From assembly GCA_946902875.1 (NCBI GenBank), contig OX336345.1, forward strand, positions 11,067,395-11,131,394: a stretch of 64,000 bases of DNA, given 5' to 3'. The notes beneath the pieces are model-generated. The model did no database searches and had not been told where the DNA came from. It saw only the letters and a list, made by a program, of their open reading frames with translations. Made by a program: the position numbers and the translations under genes. Source of the DNA: Nematopogon swammerdamellus. Lineage: Eukaryota; Arthropoda; Insecta; Lepidoptera; Adelidae. Position 1 is the stretch's first letter; every line of letters begins with the position of its first letter. Below are positions 44,301-55,550 of the stretch, one piece after another.

Positions 44301-47300
44301 GTACATGGTTTGAGTAAAGTGAAATGCATGCTCAGCATTGTGGTAGGGAATGTCACGATAGCAACCCACGACCTGTCACCATCAAAATTAATCACTCTTT
44401 CATTGTTTCTCCAATTAGAAATGGGTGCCTATAGAAACAGGAGACGTATAAAAATACATTGAAATGTGGCCACCTACGGGGCTTTGTGTTTGCATAACTG
44501 TTTACCTGCAATGGCCCCAGCGCATTGTTCAATGTAGTCATTAAAAGCCTAGTTCTACATCTAGGTACATCTTCAAGCACATGCCATCATAGCCACTTAC
44601 GTATCTACTACTGACATGGAACTCAGTTCTCACTGGCAGTCCTGGATTATCCATATAAGAACTGTAGGCAACTGCCTATGGGCCCAGCGCCGCCTAGAGG
44701 TCCCGGGGCCCGTGAGAAAAATAAGACTAAGTATTTCAACTTTATGCTCTCGTTCTCATTTTTATAGGACAAACAATTTCAACAACAAAAACAATTTATC
44801 ATTAATTACTTGTTATAAGCATATGGATGATTGATGATGATGATGATTTACAGTTAATCAAGAAATAAATCATTGTTATAATTTTACTATAATATAATCA
44901 TCATTTGCAACTATTGCATAAAATTATATATACATTACATATAAATAGTTTTGTTTTAATAAAAGGTCTTTCAAAATTAGTTCAGAGTACGCTAAGGGGG
45001 GGTTCTGTATCGGAAATAGATCACTTTTGAAGAACAAAGTTTATTTTTTAATTTTTTTAATTTTTAAATTTAAAATGTAAAAAAAAAAATTTTAGTAATC
45101 GTTTCAGTTTCATGCCAGGAACAAAAAAGTCTTCCAACAAATAGATCTCTTTCTTTCAGAAATGGTGAAAAACCACAATTTTAGTTTTATTAGTATGGAA
45201 TAGAAAGAATTAGATTTTTTTTTTTACCAACTTACACGTGTTAGATCACAATGGTGATGAAGACTTTTTTGTTACTGTTATGAAACTGAATAGATTAGGC
45301 TATAAAAATCAACCACCTATTTTGTTATTTAAATGCATAAAAAAATATTTTACATAAAAAAAAAAGCCCAAGGTCTAAAAAAAATTATATAGGTTTTACT
45401 CCCTATATGATACAGAACCCCCCCTTAGCGTACTCTGAACTAATTTTGAAAGACCTTATATATACATTAATTAAAATTTGGTGTTGGTGTATTACTACCT
45501 AATATGTAGTAATAAGGTATGTCTCTAGATAGATAGGTAGTACTTATCTATCTAGAGACATACCTTCCTAAGGAGAGAGGGGCATTGCGTAGGTAGGGGT
45601 CTTTATATCGCTTAATCAGGCCCTGCTCACTGGACAAAGTGTAATGGTCACCGGTGTAGCAGATGATGTATGCAGTATGATGTAGCGAACAATATCAGGT
45701 TCCAATATGTAAGTAAGTAAACTGACGGTTAGTATGAAGTCGGCCATGCTGCGTGCTTCATAGTTGCGTTCCCCGAGTGTCTCGGCCAGCATGTACAACA
45801 GGAGGCGAGGCATCTCACTCCGGCCGCTGTCGCTAATGTGGAAATCGAAACTGCGGGAAAACTTCAATTTTTATAGTTTATCATGTTGCTGACACGAAAG
45901 ATAGTTGTGAAAGAAAGATTAGAAGAAACCAAACAATTACAGATTTAGAAATTTTAACTACCTAACTACCTATGCTAAAATTTTATTTATCTGATTAAAT
46001 TTTATGTGAGTCTTGTCTAGAAGTACCCAGAGGATTTCGATTTACCTCACTGCGGTGAATCCAAAAGGGAGAGTTAAGTTTATATATTCAAAAGGGAGAG
46101 GAAAAGCGAGTAAGCTCGCCTTATGTGCTCAGCTCTCTCATCACATAGTGAGGAGTGCTCAGCTCAATTGATGGAATAGGCAATATAAAGTAAAAGATCT
46201 CTTGTAATAAAAATACCTAACTGTTACAGACCTCTTGAAGTTAGAAGGTGGCACGATGACTTGGTGTGTATCTAGCAAGTCGTCCAGATCGTGTCGGCAC
46301 GGAACCAGGTGCAGAGCCAACAGTTCACAGCACACCTCGTTCAACTTACTCTATCATATGCAGGATCACCAAATTATGGAAAGGCGAACATCTTCTTAAT
46401 GTTTAGTTAGACTATTTTTTAATTAAAGGTATTTTATCGTTGCTGTTGCAATGTACTGTGCTAATACTGAGCAAGCGTTGGTCGCGGATGATAGAAGGTG
46501 GTACAGTACAGGCATCGGGCTCTTGATCTCAAAGGTCCGTGGTTCGAATCCAACTATCGTGCACAATGAGTTTTTGTGATTAAAACATTTACGCGCATTC
46601 CTACACCTCCTGCTACACCGCTCAGAACCGCTGTAAAACTGTAGGTCCCTTTGCCCCTTACTAGGTGGTAGGATCAAATTGTAGCCGACTGGGCTGGTAT
46701 CACCGTGACGACGAAAGATGGCCGCTAGCAGCCTCGGCCGTGTTACCCTCTAGTCCAATGCAGCTAGTGTATCCAAAGAGAAGTCTCAGGGTGTCCCCCC
46801 CCCCCACCCGCCACCCCCCCCCCCCCCCCCAAAAGGCTGGGCAGCAAACAACAACAACAACAACCTTGAGCTAAATGGTAAACTCTACCTACCTAAATGG
46901 TAGCCCTACCACTATTAGGTTAGTTCCTTTCTAATTTCTAGGACCGTCAACAATAATAGTATCTCACATTGTACAACATGGCTTGTTGCATGTTTGCAAA
47001 GTGGACCACCAGGCAGCTGTACGAAACAAACACTTCAAACATCTCCTCGTCCTCAGTGGAGAAGTGTGTACCCGGACCTGCCTTGTTGATCACCTGCACC
47101 ACACCTGCAGCGAAATACCACAAACTAATGAGATAGAGATAGGGGAATCCTATGTGATCTGATGTGCACTCTATAGATCGGATTTACAGTAAATGCTAGA
47201 AGGACGATATCGTGTGATAGGTAAGTAGTGCTTTTAATTATTTAAGTCTTTGATTTAAGTAGTGAGTGAGAAAGAACAGAAAGTCACAAACTAGGTAGGT

Positions 47301-50300
47301 AGGTAATTTTTATAAAAAAAGCCATGCTTAAATAAATCTGAAAAAGGCACACATTCCGGAACGAAAGAAGTGAAATTGTGGTGGTATGGTGCTCAACCAA
47401 ATGGCGTATTTGGTTGGATTAGAAATATATACCTATTTGCAATGATATTTTAGGAAAGATAGGTTATCTATATGACATTCAGTGCTCACACATGGCACGT
47501 CCTTGAAAAGTTGAGAGGAAGAACTATTAAGTGATGCGCCGACTCGAATAGTCTTATTCCAATTATTAGAATTAGTGCAGAATCTCATTACACACGACGG
47601 CATTTTCGATGTGTTAGCAACTCGTGGTTAGCGGTCCGAATGCGTGCGTAGTTGGTGGGCGACTAACTTCAGACAGGACTGTGGTCTTGTATTTAATTTG
47701 ACACTTGGGAGCTCAGATAACCTATCTACCTCCTTTTAACTTAAAATGTCATTGCCTATTTACGATTGAGCTGTCACCGTAACACTGGCAAAGAGTGGCA
47801 ATTGGCAAATAGAATATGGGCTACGGTCTGGATTCTGCGTAAAATGGTAGATCCCCCTTCCCTTCTTACCTTACTAGGTGATGGTGTTTAACGTGCTCGG
47901 GTCGTACCACCACCTGAATGACGGGTTGGTCTAAGTTTATGGGACCGTAACCAATCTAGTTATTAAAAAATTGTATGAGAAAATGTAGCAGTGACACAGG
48001 CAATAAAAACAAATAGGTACTACTTTTAAATATACGAACCGATGACTCCGTGCTTGTCAGTGAGAGGGGAAGCGAGCAGGGTCCTGACGACGGCCCCTGT
48101 AGAGGGGTCGATCTCCGTAGTGAAGCGAGGGTCCGAGTACACGTCGGTGAGGTTCAGCGACTTTCCTGTGCGGACCACGAGAGCGGCCGGTGACTCTTCC
48201 AAGCTTAGGCTGTAATTATTGAATAAGAGGGTGCGATAATTCAAAAGATTTCGACGGTGACTGTAAATATTTTGGATAGTGACAGCAGGGAATCTGGCTT
48301 CCAATAATATTCAGGAAGCACACTTGGGTAAACTGTAGTTAGACAGGGTTATAAGCAGGAAGCGGACAGGTGGTTCCGTACGCCGTACGGAAGCCTATTA
48401 CTAAGCCCTATATGCCTTCTGTCAGTCTGTCCGACCAGTGGCTCTATCTTTGGAACCGTAATAGCTAGCCGGTTGAAATTTTCATACAATCTGTGTTATT
48501 ATAGCGGATATGACAACAAATACTAAAAAATATAAAATTTATAATACTAATATTACTTTATGCCACTTGATACGTGTCAAGGGCGGGCTTATCGCCTTAG
48601 GCAATTTCCTCCATTTAACCCAGTGGACCTAAATTTTTTCAAATCAGAAAAAAACTCATTGGTACGCGCAAACTTAGGGGTCACCCACCACACAAGAAAT
48701 GTTTTATTTGTGGTAAGAAAACCTCGGTGCGCGAATCAGACTCGCACTTGGCCGTTTTTTTTTATTTAAGTCCAACAAGTCACTTTATCATCAACTGAGG
48801 CTCCGTTGGCTAGGACGTTGCACATTTACGACTTCTCTTTCATTTTCCTCTCTCTACCAATCCAGATTATGTATGATACTTCAAAGGTTGATACAAAGAT
48901 GTACGAGATACTCACTTAACTTTCAACTTCTTCCTGACCATGGCGGCGCCGTCGCCGGGCCAGCCGTCGTCCCACATCTCCGCCATTGTTTGGCCCCCAA
49001 CATGATCTTTGTCTAATACATAGAAGCTGCTGCGAAGAGCCCCAATGTACATCTTCATCACAACCTGTAATATCAGTATTTATGGCTTCCAACATTTGTT
49101 AGTTGGTCACGAGACTTTTTCTAAGTTTTTCCTATAAGTAAATTTCGCGGGTGTGGCCAGGATTTTGGTTGGGGGTGTTCGAACAATTGCATCCCTAGTA
49201 GTGTGCAAAAAATGAATAATAATATAGTACCTACTTAGTTAAAAAAAAAATTACACTTACCAAGCAAGTAATTTGGTTTGTGTTTAATAACCGTGCTATT
49301 GATTTAATTTAACTGTACTTCTGCCGTTTTAAGAATCTGCCATTACCAGAATCTGCCGTTTTAAGAATCTGCCATTTCCCGAATCTGCCATTCACCGAAC
49401 AAACCCATAATATATTAATTAATACCTATATGTAAAATACAATAGCAAGTACCAGCATATCAGTGATTACAGCGTCCAGACCAAGTCTATTGCTAAAATA
49501 CATCTGCAGCAGTCTCTGCAGTTCCACATCCAGATGTTTCCTCCTCTGCATCATGATGCGACGTCCAGTCTGATGGACCGCAGCGCCGGCCCAGCCGCAT
49601 ACTGTTTGCGCCCAGTGCAGAGTCGCCTATCGAGCATTCCCGAGTGGAGACTATTATTATTAAAGTTGCTACTTGATAGTTTTTTTTCCGAATACTTTAC
49701 GAAACGTGGTGGTCGGTGTCGTGCTGTAATTTACCAGAGTCCTTGCAGCACAACCACAGATGACTAATTTTGTTACTACGTGCACAAAAACGGTTATTCT
49801 GCTTACCCCAATTGCCGGGATACAGCGTGTGGTATGTATGTATATAGTATGAGATAAGTGGACCCTTAAGATATAGGTAAAAGTGGCCATTAAGTGCGCC
49901 TCGCTCTTGCCAAACCCCTGGGGGTACAAGTACCAGCATTTGGAAACCCCTGACAGTGATATACCCCTGAATAATAATTTATATTAACTGAATAGGATAG
50001 TCTAAGACAGTAACTACAATGTTGTTTATCAAGATGCGATTTTTTTTTACACATTCATCGTTCTCCACGTACTGGCCCATAGAAATATGAATTTTCGGCT
50101 GGAGACCAAGACTAAGACACAATTCAATAATTTTCTTCTCAATCCCAAATAAAATATGAATATTTACATCATTGTAAGTCTCGCTATAACTCCGGTATAG
50201 TTCCACAACTGCGTAGCACTCTCCGTCCGGAGCTATGACTGGAACGCACAAAGCCATTCGTGCGTCCACCCACCGCAGTCCCTCAGAGAACATAGTATCG

Positions 50301-52616
50301 CGCTCCACGTCGTCGAGTCGGACATATTCCTTGGTTGCTGCAGCGTGGGCAGCCGCCGTCTTTCCAGTGCCTAAGACGGGATATACTGGGTAAGCCCTCA
50401 AACATTTGGTTATAAAGGTGGTCAACGGTTCCCATGAACATTTGGTCGGTGGTTGCAAATGTAACCCTCTCGTACCAGGTTGATTATTAAAAACTAATGT
50501 TACATTGTTACGTAGTCTCTCTGACAATCAAGGTCTTTTGTAAACTAATCAAGCTGACTGGGCTTGGGTAGTAGTAGGTAAAGAGGAAATACTTAGGTAT
50601 GTAATATTCAGGTTTTGTTGGACCATCATTATTTAATTTCAAGTAGATATTCATAAATATTTCGCAATTATCCAATAATAATGACTTCCTGCAAGCGAAA
50701 GCCTATTATAGAAATGGAATGCATACTAATCTGGCAGGTAGCGCTCAAGAGAATGTGTTTGCTATTAAAATGTTTATTTTTAGCAAATAAAATTATAATA
50801 AAACAATGTAAAAAATTACTTTTCACTCACAGATGGGTATATTGACTTCGTGTCTTTCAGGATTTTGTATGTTTTGTGGCATTAAAACAATTTCACCTTT
50901 CGTTGTATTTACAATGTACACGAACACACCTAAAATTGTTTTATTATTAAAAAAGTAAATTTATGTTTGTGACTACAGTACATAGATATTATATAAAAAT
51001 AAGTCATAGTGAATAATAAGAATTACGAAAGTAATTTAAATATATGTAGCAATGATATTTAAATAATTATTGTTTGGTGACGCGGCCGTAGGTCGCTGGA
51101 ATTTTTAGTTTATATATTGAAACAAATTTACCTATTTATGTATATAGGCTAGCGTTGCAAAATACAGTCGCAGAGAACACCACACCAAGGGAGGAAAAGA
51201 AATTGTGCAGGACTCAGACAGGTGGCCACCACGCGAAGAGGATCGTCTCCAGCAGCAGCCTTGCGAGGGGACACTCGCGGCGATGAACCATGTGCGAGCG
51301 GGTTTTTGGACTACATAGCTCCGGCGGCGGCGGTTGAAATGATTATATATATTGTAGTATTTGCGGGTAAAAAAACTAAGAGGTCGATGTCACTTGCGCA
51401 TGTGTGCAGACCCCAATCAGATGCTCGACAGCAGCGGTGGCGTAGCGGAGGCAGCACGGTGCTGATCTCTTCATGCGGTGAGGTAGGCACATTGGAGAGA
51501 CAAGGAAGGGACTAGGTGAAATGTCACCACGACTGATTTGCAATGCATCGGCCCAAACATTGTTCATCAAGTTGGAAATTTGGTTTTATCTAGATATAAT
51601 GACATTGTTTCCATTTATAAGTACAATTACCCACATAATATGCATTCTAAATAACATGAATAAAACAAAACGTTCTGCTTATTCATTTAGCTACCCTACT
51701 TTAACACAAAACATTTTCTAATGAAAGAAATGTGTAATTTTTTGTTTGTTTCACACTAATAGAATACAAGCGAAATTTGTCATTCATTAGCATTATGAAT
51801 GTTTTACTAAATTAAAAACAAAACAATACATTTCCTTGCTAAAATCTGTGGAATAAATACCTGAACTAGCAGTAATATTCTTCATAGCAACTGCCGTTTC
51901 ATACAATAACGAGTTTAGATCGACTTCATCATCCAAGAAAAATTTAAATCTAGAAAATATTCAATTTTAGTTTGATTTTAAAGTTCAGTATAACATATGC
52001 CCAAGAATATTAACTGTGAAAAACATAGCCTTTCATGAATATACTAGCTGCGCCCACGGCTGCGCTCGCGGTAAAGTCGGATAAATAGCTTATCAGGGTT
52101 AAACACAAATATGATAATAAACTATTGCTTCTGTATAGGTTTTAGCCGCTGCCGGCTTAGCTTCCGAAGCTGCAGGCAAGGCTGTGTTCATGTAAACAAT
52201 ATACTTACACGAAGAAAGGAAGCCAATAAGGGCAAGGTCAAAGGCCCACTTGCATCTAGGTAAATAGGTACCTTAAGGGTGAGGCCCCAGGTAGAACAGG
52301 GTTCGATAAACTGTAAACTTTATTTAAAATTTAATTTAGGAAGTAGAACATAAGAAATTAAAAAAGAAAACAATTATTCAAATGTTAGAACGTCACGAGC
52401 CCGTGTAATAAAATAAAAATAAAATAGATGCATTGTGTGTTATTGACAAACAGAACATAACCTGTCCAATTCAAGGTATGCTTCCTCTTGCACCTCCTCT
52501 TCTTTCAAGCTCTTCCTCTTAATCTGAGCGTATGGTGCAACAACACGCTTCGTCACTTTCTCCAATGTGACGACAGGCAGAAGAAAGTGTGAGCCCAATT
52601 TGGATGATTTCTCCTC
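38273..52616 (-). CDS. Pde10A: PDE10-type GAF-domain cyclic-nucleotide phosphodiesterase (5' exon missing)
   Basis: Sixteen minus-strand exons with agreeing phases: 52462-52616, 51861-51949, 50831-50929, 50051-50370, 49453-49545, 48916-49064, 48040-48209, 46968-47104, 46232-46350, 45727-45850, 44259-44372, 43871-44026, 41516-41695, 40151-40249, 39723-39803 and 39482-39570; a tentative seventeenth is 38273-38339. Together about 746 residues, without the initiator exon. GAF-A is in exons 2-4 (LLYETAVAMKNITASS; LCVPVIAPDGECYAVVELY), GAF-B in exons 5-8 (SLNLTDVYSDPRF; VVQVINKAG). The catalytic HD domain has PYHNAEHAFHF, LCHDVDHPGYNN, YHTSTLENHHYF, CTDLAVYF and TTCDLSG, retaining the His/Asp metal ligands. 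The C-terminal part (PLSMMDRKHSADQPAEQ, then SILPNTRPLADSC) follows human PDE10A. The purine-clamp Gln is retained. It would hydrolyse cAMP and/or cGMP in the cytoplasm. Departures from GAF-type PDEs: Pro where Arg is usual in HDxDHRG, and Ala for Trp in YHNW. Family firm, PDE10 assignment likely. Confidence 0.88.
40318..41383. mobile_element. Long-TIR element in a PDE10 intron
   Basis: The ends share 'ttttagaagcaaatcat', 'cttactaattcga', 'cccgctgaat' and a block of about 60 bp ('tttacagaaaaacggttaca', 'aggagcaaattttcaaagaa') in inverted order, so the inverted repeats are more than 120 bp. The interior has a minus-strand open frame of 90 codons (40637-40909) that I do not recognise. A G-run lies at 41274-41299. 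Confidence 0.75.
41885..42010 (+). pseudogene. Non-LTR retrotransposon 3' end fragment
   Basis: The + frame includes CGASREAYVQQWTDIS, the family terminus, preceded by TDDQM. It lies in a PDE10 intron. Confidence 0.65.
42246..43083. mobile_element. Palindromic element interrupted by a hAT insertion
   Basis: Without the insertion at 42305-43064 the sequence is one hairpin: 'atccggttgta' pairs with 'tacaaccggat', and 'gtcgtccctgtc' with 'gacagggacgac'. The hAT element sits between the inner and outer stems of the right arm. Confidence 0.7.
42305..43064. mobile_element. Non-autonomous hAT element, 760 bp, perfect 8-bp TSD
   Basis: The ends are 'cagggttgccagcg' and, inverted, 'cagcgttgccagtg'. 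The target duplication 'gacatact' is at 42297-42304 and 43065-43072. Both subterminal regions carry repeated 'aatagtgac' strings, possible transposase-binding sites. Non-coding. Confidence 0.9.
43328..43685. mobile_element. MITE with 22-bp TIRs
   Basis: 'cgttcacagttattttacct' at 43328 is inverted at 43664-43685. The interior ('ccatcaagttggctaacctg', 'tactatttccctgtacgaaa') recurs at 60852-61010. Confidence 0.75.
44963..45457. mobile_element. MITE with perfect 49-bp TIRs
   Basis: The left repeat 44963-45011 ('aaggtctttcaaaattagtt' through 'ttctgtatc') is inverted exactly at 45409-45457. The interior is very AT-rich with A and T runs. The target duplication is not clear. Confidence 0.9.
45514..45566. 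repeat. Perfect 22-bp hairpin in a PDE10 intron
   Basis: 'aaggtatgtctctagataga' at 45514-45535 is exactly inverted at 45545-45566 with a 9-bp loop. It lies about 60 bp beyond the 49-bp-TIR MITE. Confidence 0.88.
46480..46800 (+). repeat. SINE with tRNA-like head
   Basis: The head has 'ggtggtacagtacagg' and 'gtggttcgaatccaac' (B-box-like), followed by body elements shared with the 5S/tRNA SINE ('aactgtaggtccctttg', 'ttactaggtggtagg', 'ctggtatcaccgtg'). It lacks the 5S-like module, so it is a variant or relative. C-runs follow at 46795-46830. It lies in a PDE10 intron. Confidence 0.6.
47810..47935 (+). repeat. SINE fragment
   Basis: 'cttcccttcttaccttacta' and 'cgtaccaccacctgaatga' match the SINE body in + orientation. 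Confidence 0.6.
48365..48760 (+). repeat. Dispersed lepidopteran repeat
   Basis: The same modules as 2910-3315: 'ggaagcctattactaagcc', 'cagtctgtccg', 'accgtaatagctagccggtt', and the closing 'ctcggtgcgcgaatc' with 'gcacttggccg'. Confidence 0.6.
52020..52345 (+). repeat. Dispersed repeat fragment ('cccacggctgcgctcgcg' head)
   Basis: 'ctagctgcgcccacggctgc' followed by 'acacaaatatgataataaac' matches the start of the repeat at 23745. It also contains a decayed relative of the 68-bp unit ('aagggcaaggtcaaaggccc'). Confidence 0.5.
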
Positions 52617-53085
52617 CTGTTGACCATTTTGTTTAATAAGGATATAAGTGCTTACTATTTATTGAGTATTTATTCATTCAAACAATTATTTCGTAGTGTT
52701 AGATAAAAATATTAATTGTACTTTATGTACTTAGTTAACTTGCGTTAAAGTTTAACATGTGATGTTAAATAGCCTACCTATATAAATTACTAAGTAACAC
52801 TAACATTCTGGGGATTGGTCAAAATTGCCTGTAAAGTGATGCAGTCAGTATATAGTTATAAGCAAAAATTTATATAACTGCAGCTCGGGTTGATTATATC
52901 GAACAAATTGAGGTTTTGTATTCCCTGTTCCTCCTCCAAAACAGGATGAAAATATTGTATACATTTAGATATTATTAAAAACACTGTGTTTCCTGGACGT
53001 CTGTTCATGACATTTAAACTAGGCAATTGGATTTTTATAGAGTTCTATAGTCAAAATTTCATGTAATAGGTATATGTATATTTTT

Positions 53086-53516
53086 GGAAGACGGAGGAAA
53101 GTGACCTTTGACACTTCACACAACTATTGATAGTAATCGATAAAAATACTACCGACTTTTATCTATTGAATAAATCTTTAATCGTTAGTTACTTAGGAGT
53201 CCTGACAATAAATAAAGTGAAATTATTTTCTTTATAGTATCACTATAATGCACACCATTGGTTACTAGTGTACACACACACACACAATACACCTTCACAC
53301 ATATGCACTACCTGTGGTGCTGCTAAATTATCTTTTTTCTAGCTAGATTTAGCTGAAGATTTTGTCCATCTAATCCAAAATTAGGTAAATAAACGAGTTT
53401 CAGTCCGAGAAACAGCATTTTATTAGTAAATCAATTGATTAAATTATCGATAACATGGCTTTTTAAAATTTGTCGGAAACCGGCAACACTACAAACGTCA
53501 CTGTCGTCCATTTTCC
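53086..53516. mobile_element. Tc1/mariner-type MITE, copy 2
   Basis: 'gaagacggaggaaagtgac' at the left and 'caaacgtcactgtcgtcc' at the right correspond to the ends of the copy at 33184-33546. The interiors share 'acacatatgcactacctgtg' and 'agctagatttagct'. The outermost bases are eroded. Confidence 0.7.
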
Positions 53517-53788
53517 AACAACAACAAAAATACATATTTTAGCTGTTTTAAGTTCCGTTCCTAAAACATGTCAAACGGAACCTGACCTTTCGGTTTTTTT
53601 TGGAGCAACATCAACTGCAATGGGCACAAAGAAGGGACTGCAAGCGAGCCAGAGAAGTGGTGTCAGTCAGCAACAGTAAAGCACACCAAGTGTATACTAC
53701 CGATGAACAAAGTTAAAGTCAGATTGGTGGTAGAAACCTTGACTGGACACTGCCCACTAAATATGCACTATTCATATTATCTAGAGGT

Positions 53789-53826
53789 CTATCTACCAAT
53801 TTCACCTATGTGAAATTGGTAGATAG
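53789..53826. repeat. Perfect 17-bp hairpin
   Basis: 'ctatctaccaatttcac' at 53789-53805 is exactly inverted at 53810-53826 with a 4-bp loop. It directly precedes a LINE fragment and overlaps its first codons. Confidence 0.85.
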
Positions 53827-54018
53827 CCCTCTGTGCAGGGGTCGCATGGGGGCTGAAAAAGCGCCATCCCACGTACTAGTGGAATGTCGTTTCGAGTACT
53901 ACAGTGCGAGGGTGTGGCAAATGAGTGGACAAACATCCTCAAAAACCCAAGAACACTTGCAAGAGACCTACAAGGACGTCGGCCGCCTGCAGCACTTCTG
54001 GAAGAGCTGGATTGGATG
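53820..54018 (+). pseudogene. LINE C-terminal zinc-finger-like fragment
   Basis: The + frame has CRGRMGAEKAPSHVLVEC, a Cys-x-x-x-...His-x-x-x-x-Cys pattern like the CCHC motif at the C-terminus of I/R1-type LINE proteins, followed by GRLQHFWKSWIG and a stop. The upstream reverse transcriptase and RNase H are absent. Confidence 0.6.
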
Positions 54019-54571
54019 AAGTATCAGAAGGGGTGGTACGCACGAAACCAAGCAGGGTGATCTACATACAGGAACCGCCCATCAAGAAGAAGAGAAGCGT
54101 CCTTTTTTTCGCAATTTTACGACGAAACCCTAATAATTGCCGTAGTGCCATAATCCAGGGAAGAAATAGAGGAATACATTTGTATGGACAAAATGCAGTT
54201 GACATTTCCTCTTAAAATTTGACAATGCTGAATACCTTTTTAGTTATTTGTAATATGGTCTCACAAAATATAAGAGCATGCTCACTAACATAATCAAATG
54301 TCACTTCAAAACTATTTATTTTCCTAAGGGTAATACACATTTTACTTAAGATAAATTTTTATATCGCTTCTGTAGTCTGTAGGAACAATTTTTCCAAATA
54401 AGGTTACATAACAAATAATTTTACTAAAAGTAACTTAACAATAAAATGTTTCCTATACACAAATCAGAGAAGCAGAGTTGTTGCAAAATAAAATGTTTAT
54501 CCTATGCCCTATGTCAATAATGGTTTTGAAGCGCAATTATGTTAATTGCAAGTTAAGCGCAAGTATGTCAT

Positions 54572-54680
54572 TCAGTAAGCGTGTATGTGTCCACTGCTAG
54601 ACATACGCCTCTCCAAATTTCCTCCAGTCCTGCTTTCTGTCAATTTTAATATGGGAGCCAGGTATTCCGTCCGAGGAAGC
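54572..54680 (-). pseudogene. Non-LTR retrotransposon 3' end fragment
   Basis: The minus frame reads DWRKFGEAYV, a stop, then QWTH, matching the GEAYVQQWT terminus with one stop in place of Gln. Confidence 0.6.
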
Positions 54681-55550
54681 AGAGGTGTACACCATGCTCT
54701 TAAGGGAAATCAATGAAATTTCTTTCAAGATCTCGGCATCTATAACAATGGAAAATACTCCAAATATTTTATCTTCTCTGATTGCATTGCAAAGCTACCT
54801 TGGCTCTTTCGCTCTTATTTCCTCCACTGAAACTTGCTTTAGTCAATTTCCTAATTGCAGAAGACATGTTTATTTTGTTATAAAATTACTGACATTAACA
54901 CACAGACTAGATAGGGATTATTGACAGTTAATACTAGATGTATTTTTTAAAATATGTATTAAAAGATATTTGTGCCAACTTTGTTCACATATTCCTTGGA
55001 GGAATACTTGTACGCATCTGAACGTGAAATAATTGCTGAGTAAGAGGGGTCAGAGCACACGCTCCGACCAGCCAATATCACCTCCGAGAAGGTGACATAT
55101 CTGAGACTTCCCTATTAGTACAGGAGAAGTAAGGTACTTCCCTGTAAATGCTGGAGTACAGGAGAACACATCCCAAGCTGCTATCCGGCCATCTTTCGTT
55201 CTGTACTGTGGTATCAATAATTTTAGCCTACTTTTTACATACTTGTCATACATTACATATTTATATACAATTTCTGTTTCTCGAATTTCCAGTATTTCAC
55301 TCTATAAGTTATATAACTTATATATAGCCACTTCATAAAACCAGAAATCTAAAACATATTCTACGCAAAAAAATACTTCCAAGAGAACCCACACACACGT
55401 TTGGACACGAAGAAACTTATCGATTATGTATAAAACAAATATTTTGAAGATGAATCCCTAATAAAGAGTGTACATAATAAATATCCATCTCTATTGAAAT
55501 CACATAAAAGTTCTTACATATCAATAGGTTATAAAAGTAAGATTCTTAAC
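54681..55550. other. No gene assigned
   Basis: Minus-strand open frames at 54685-54810 (with ASSDGIPGSHIKIDRK) and 55050-55253 (with RTKDGRIAAWDVFSC) cannot be tied to a gene. One might be a 5' exon of the PDE10-like gene, but neither ends in the phase that its first known exon needs with a good donor site. Confidence 0.3.

Noticed and set aside
46480..46560. Possible tRNA gene
   Set aside because: The B-box is good, but no acceptor stem or clear anticodon arm can be drawn, and it leads straight into a SINE body.
54685..54924. Possible upstream PDE exon on the minus strand
   Set aside because: Continuous with a non-LTR 3' end fragment (GEAYV then QWTH), so more likely retroelement sequence.
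55050..55253. Minus-strand frame with RTKDGRIAAWDVFSC, considered as a first exon of the PDE10-like gene or a WD-repeat fragment
   Set aside because: Candidate donor sites give the wrong phase for the next known exon, and no PDE or WD family feature is convincing.
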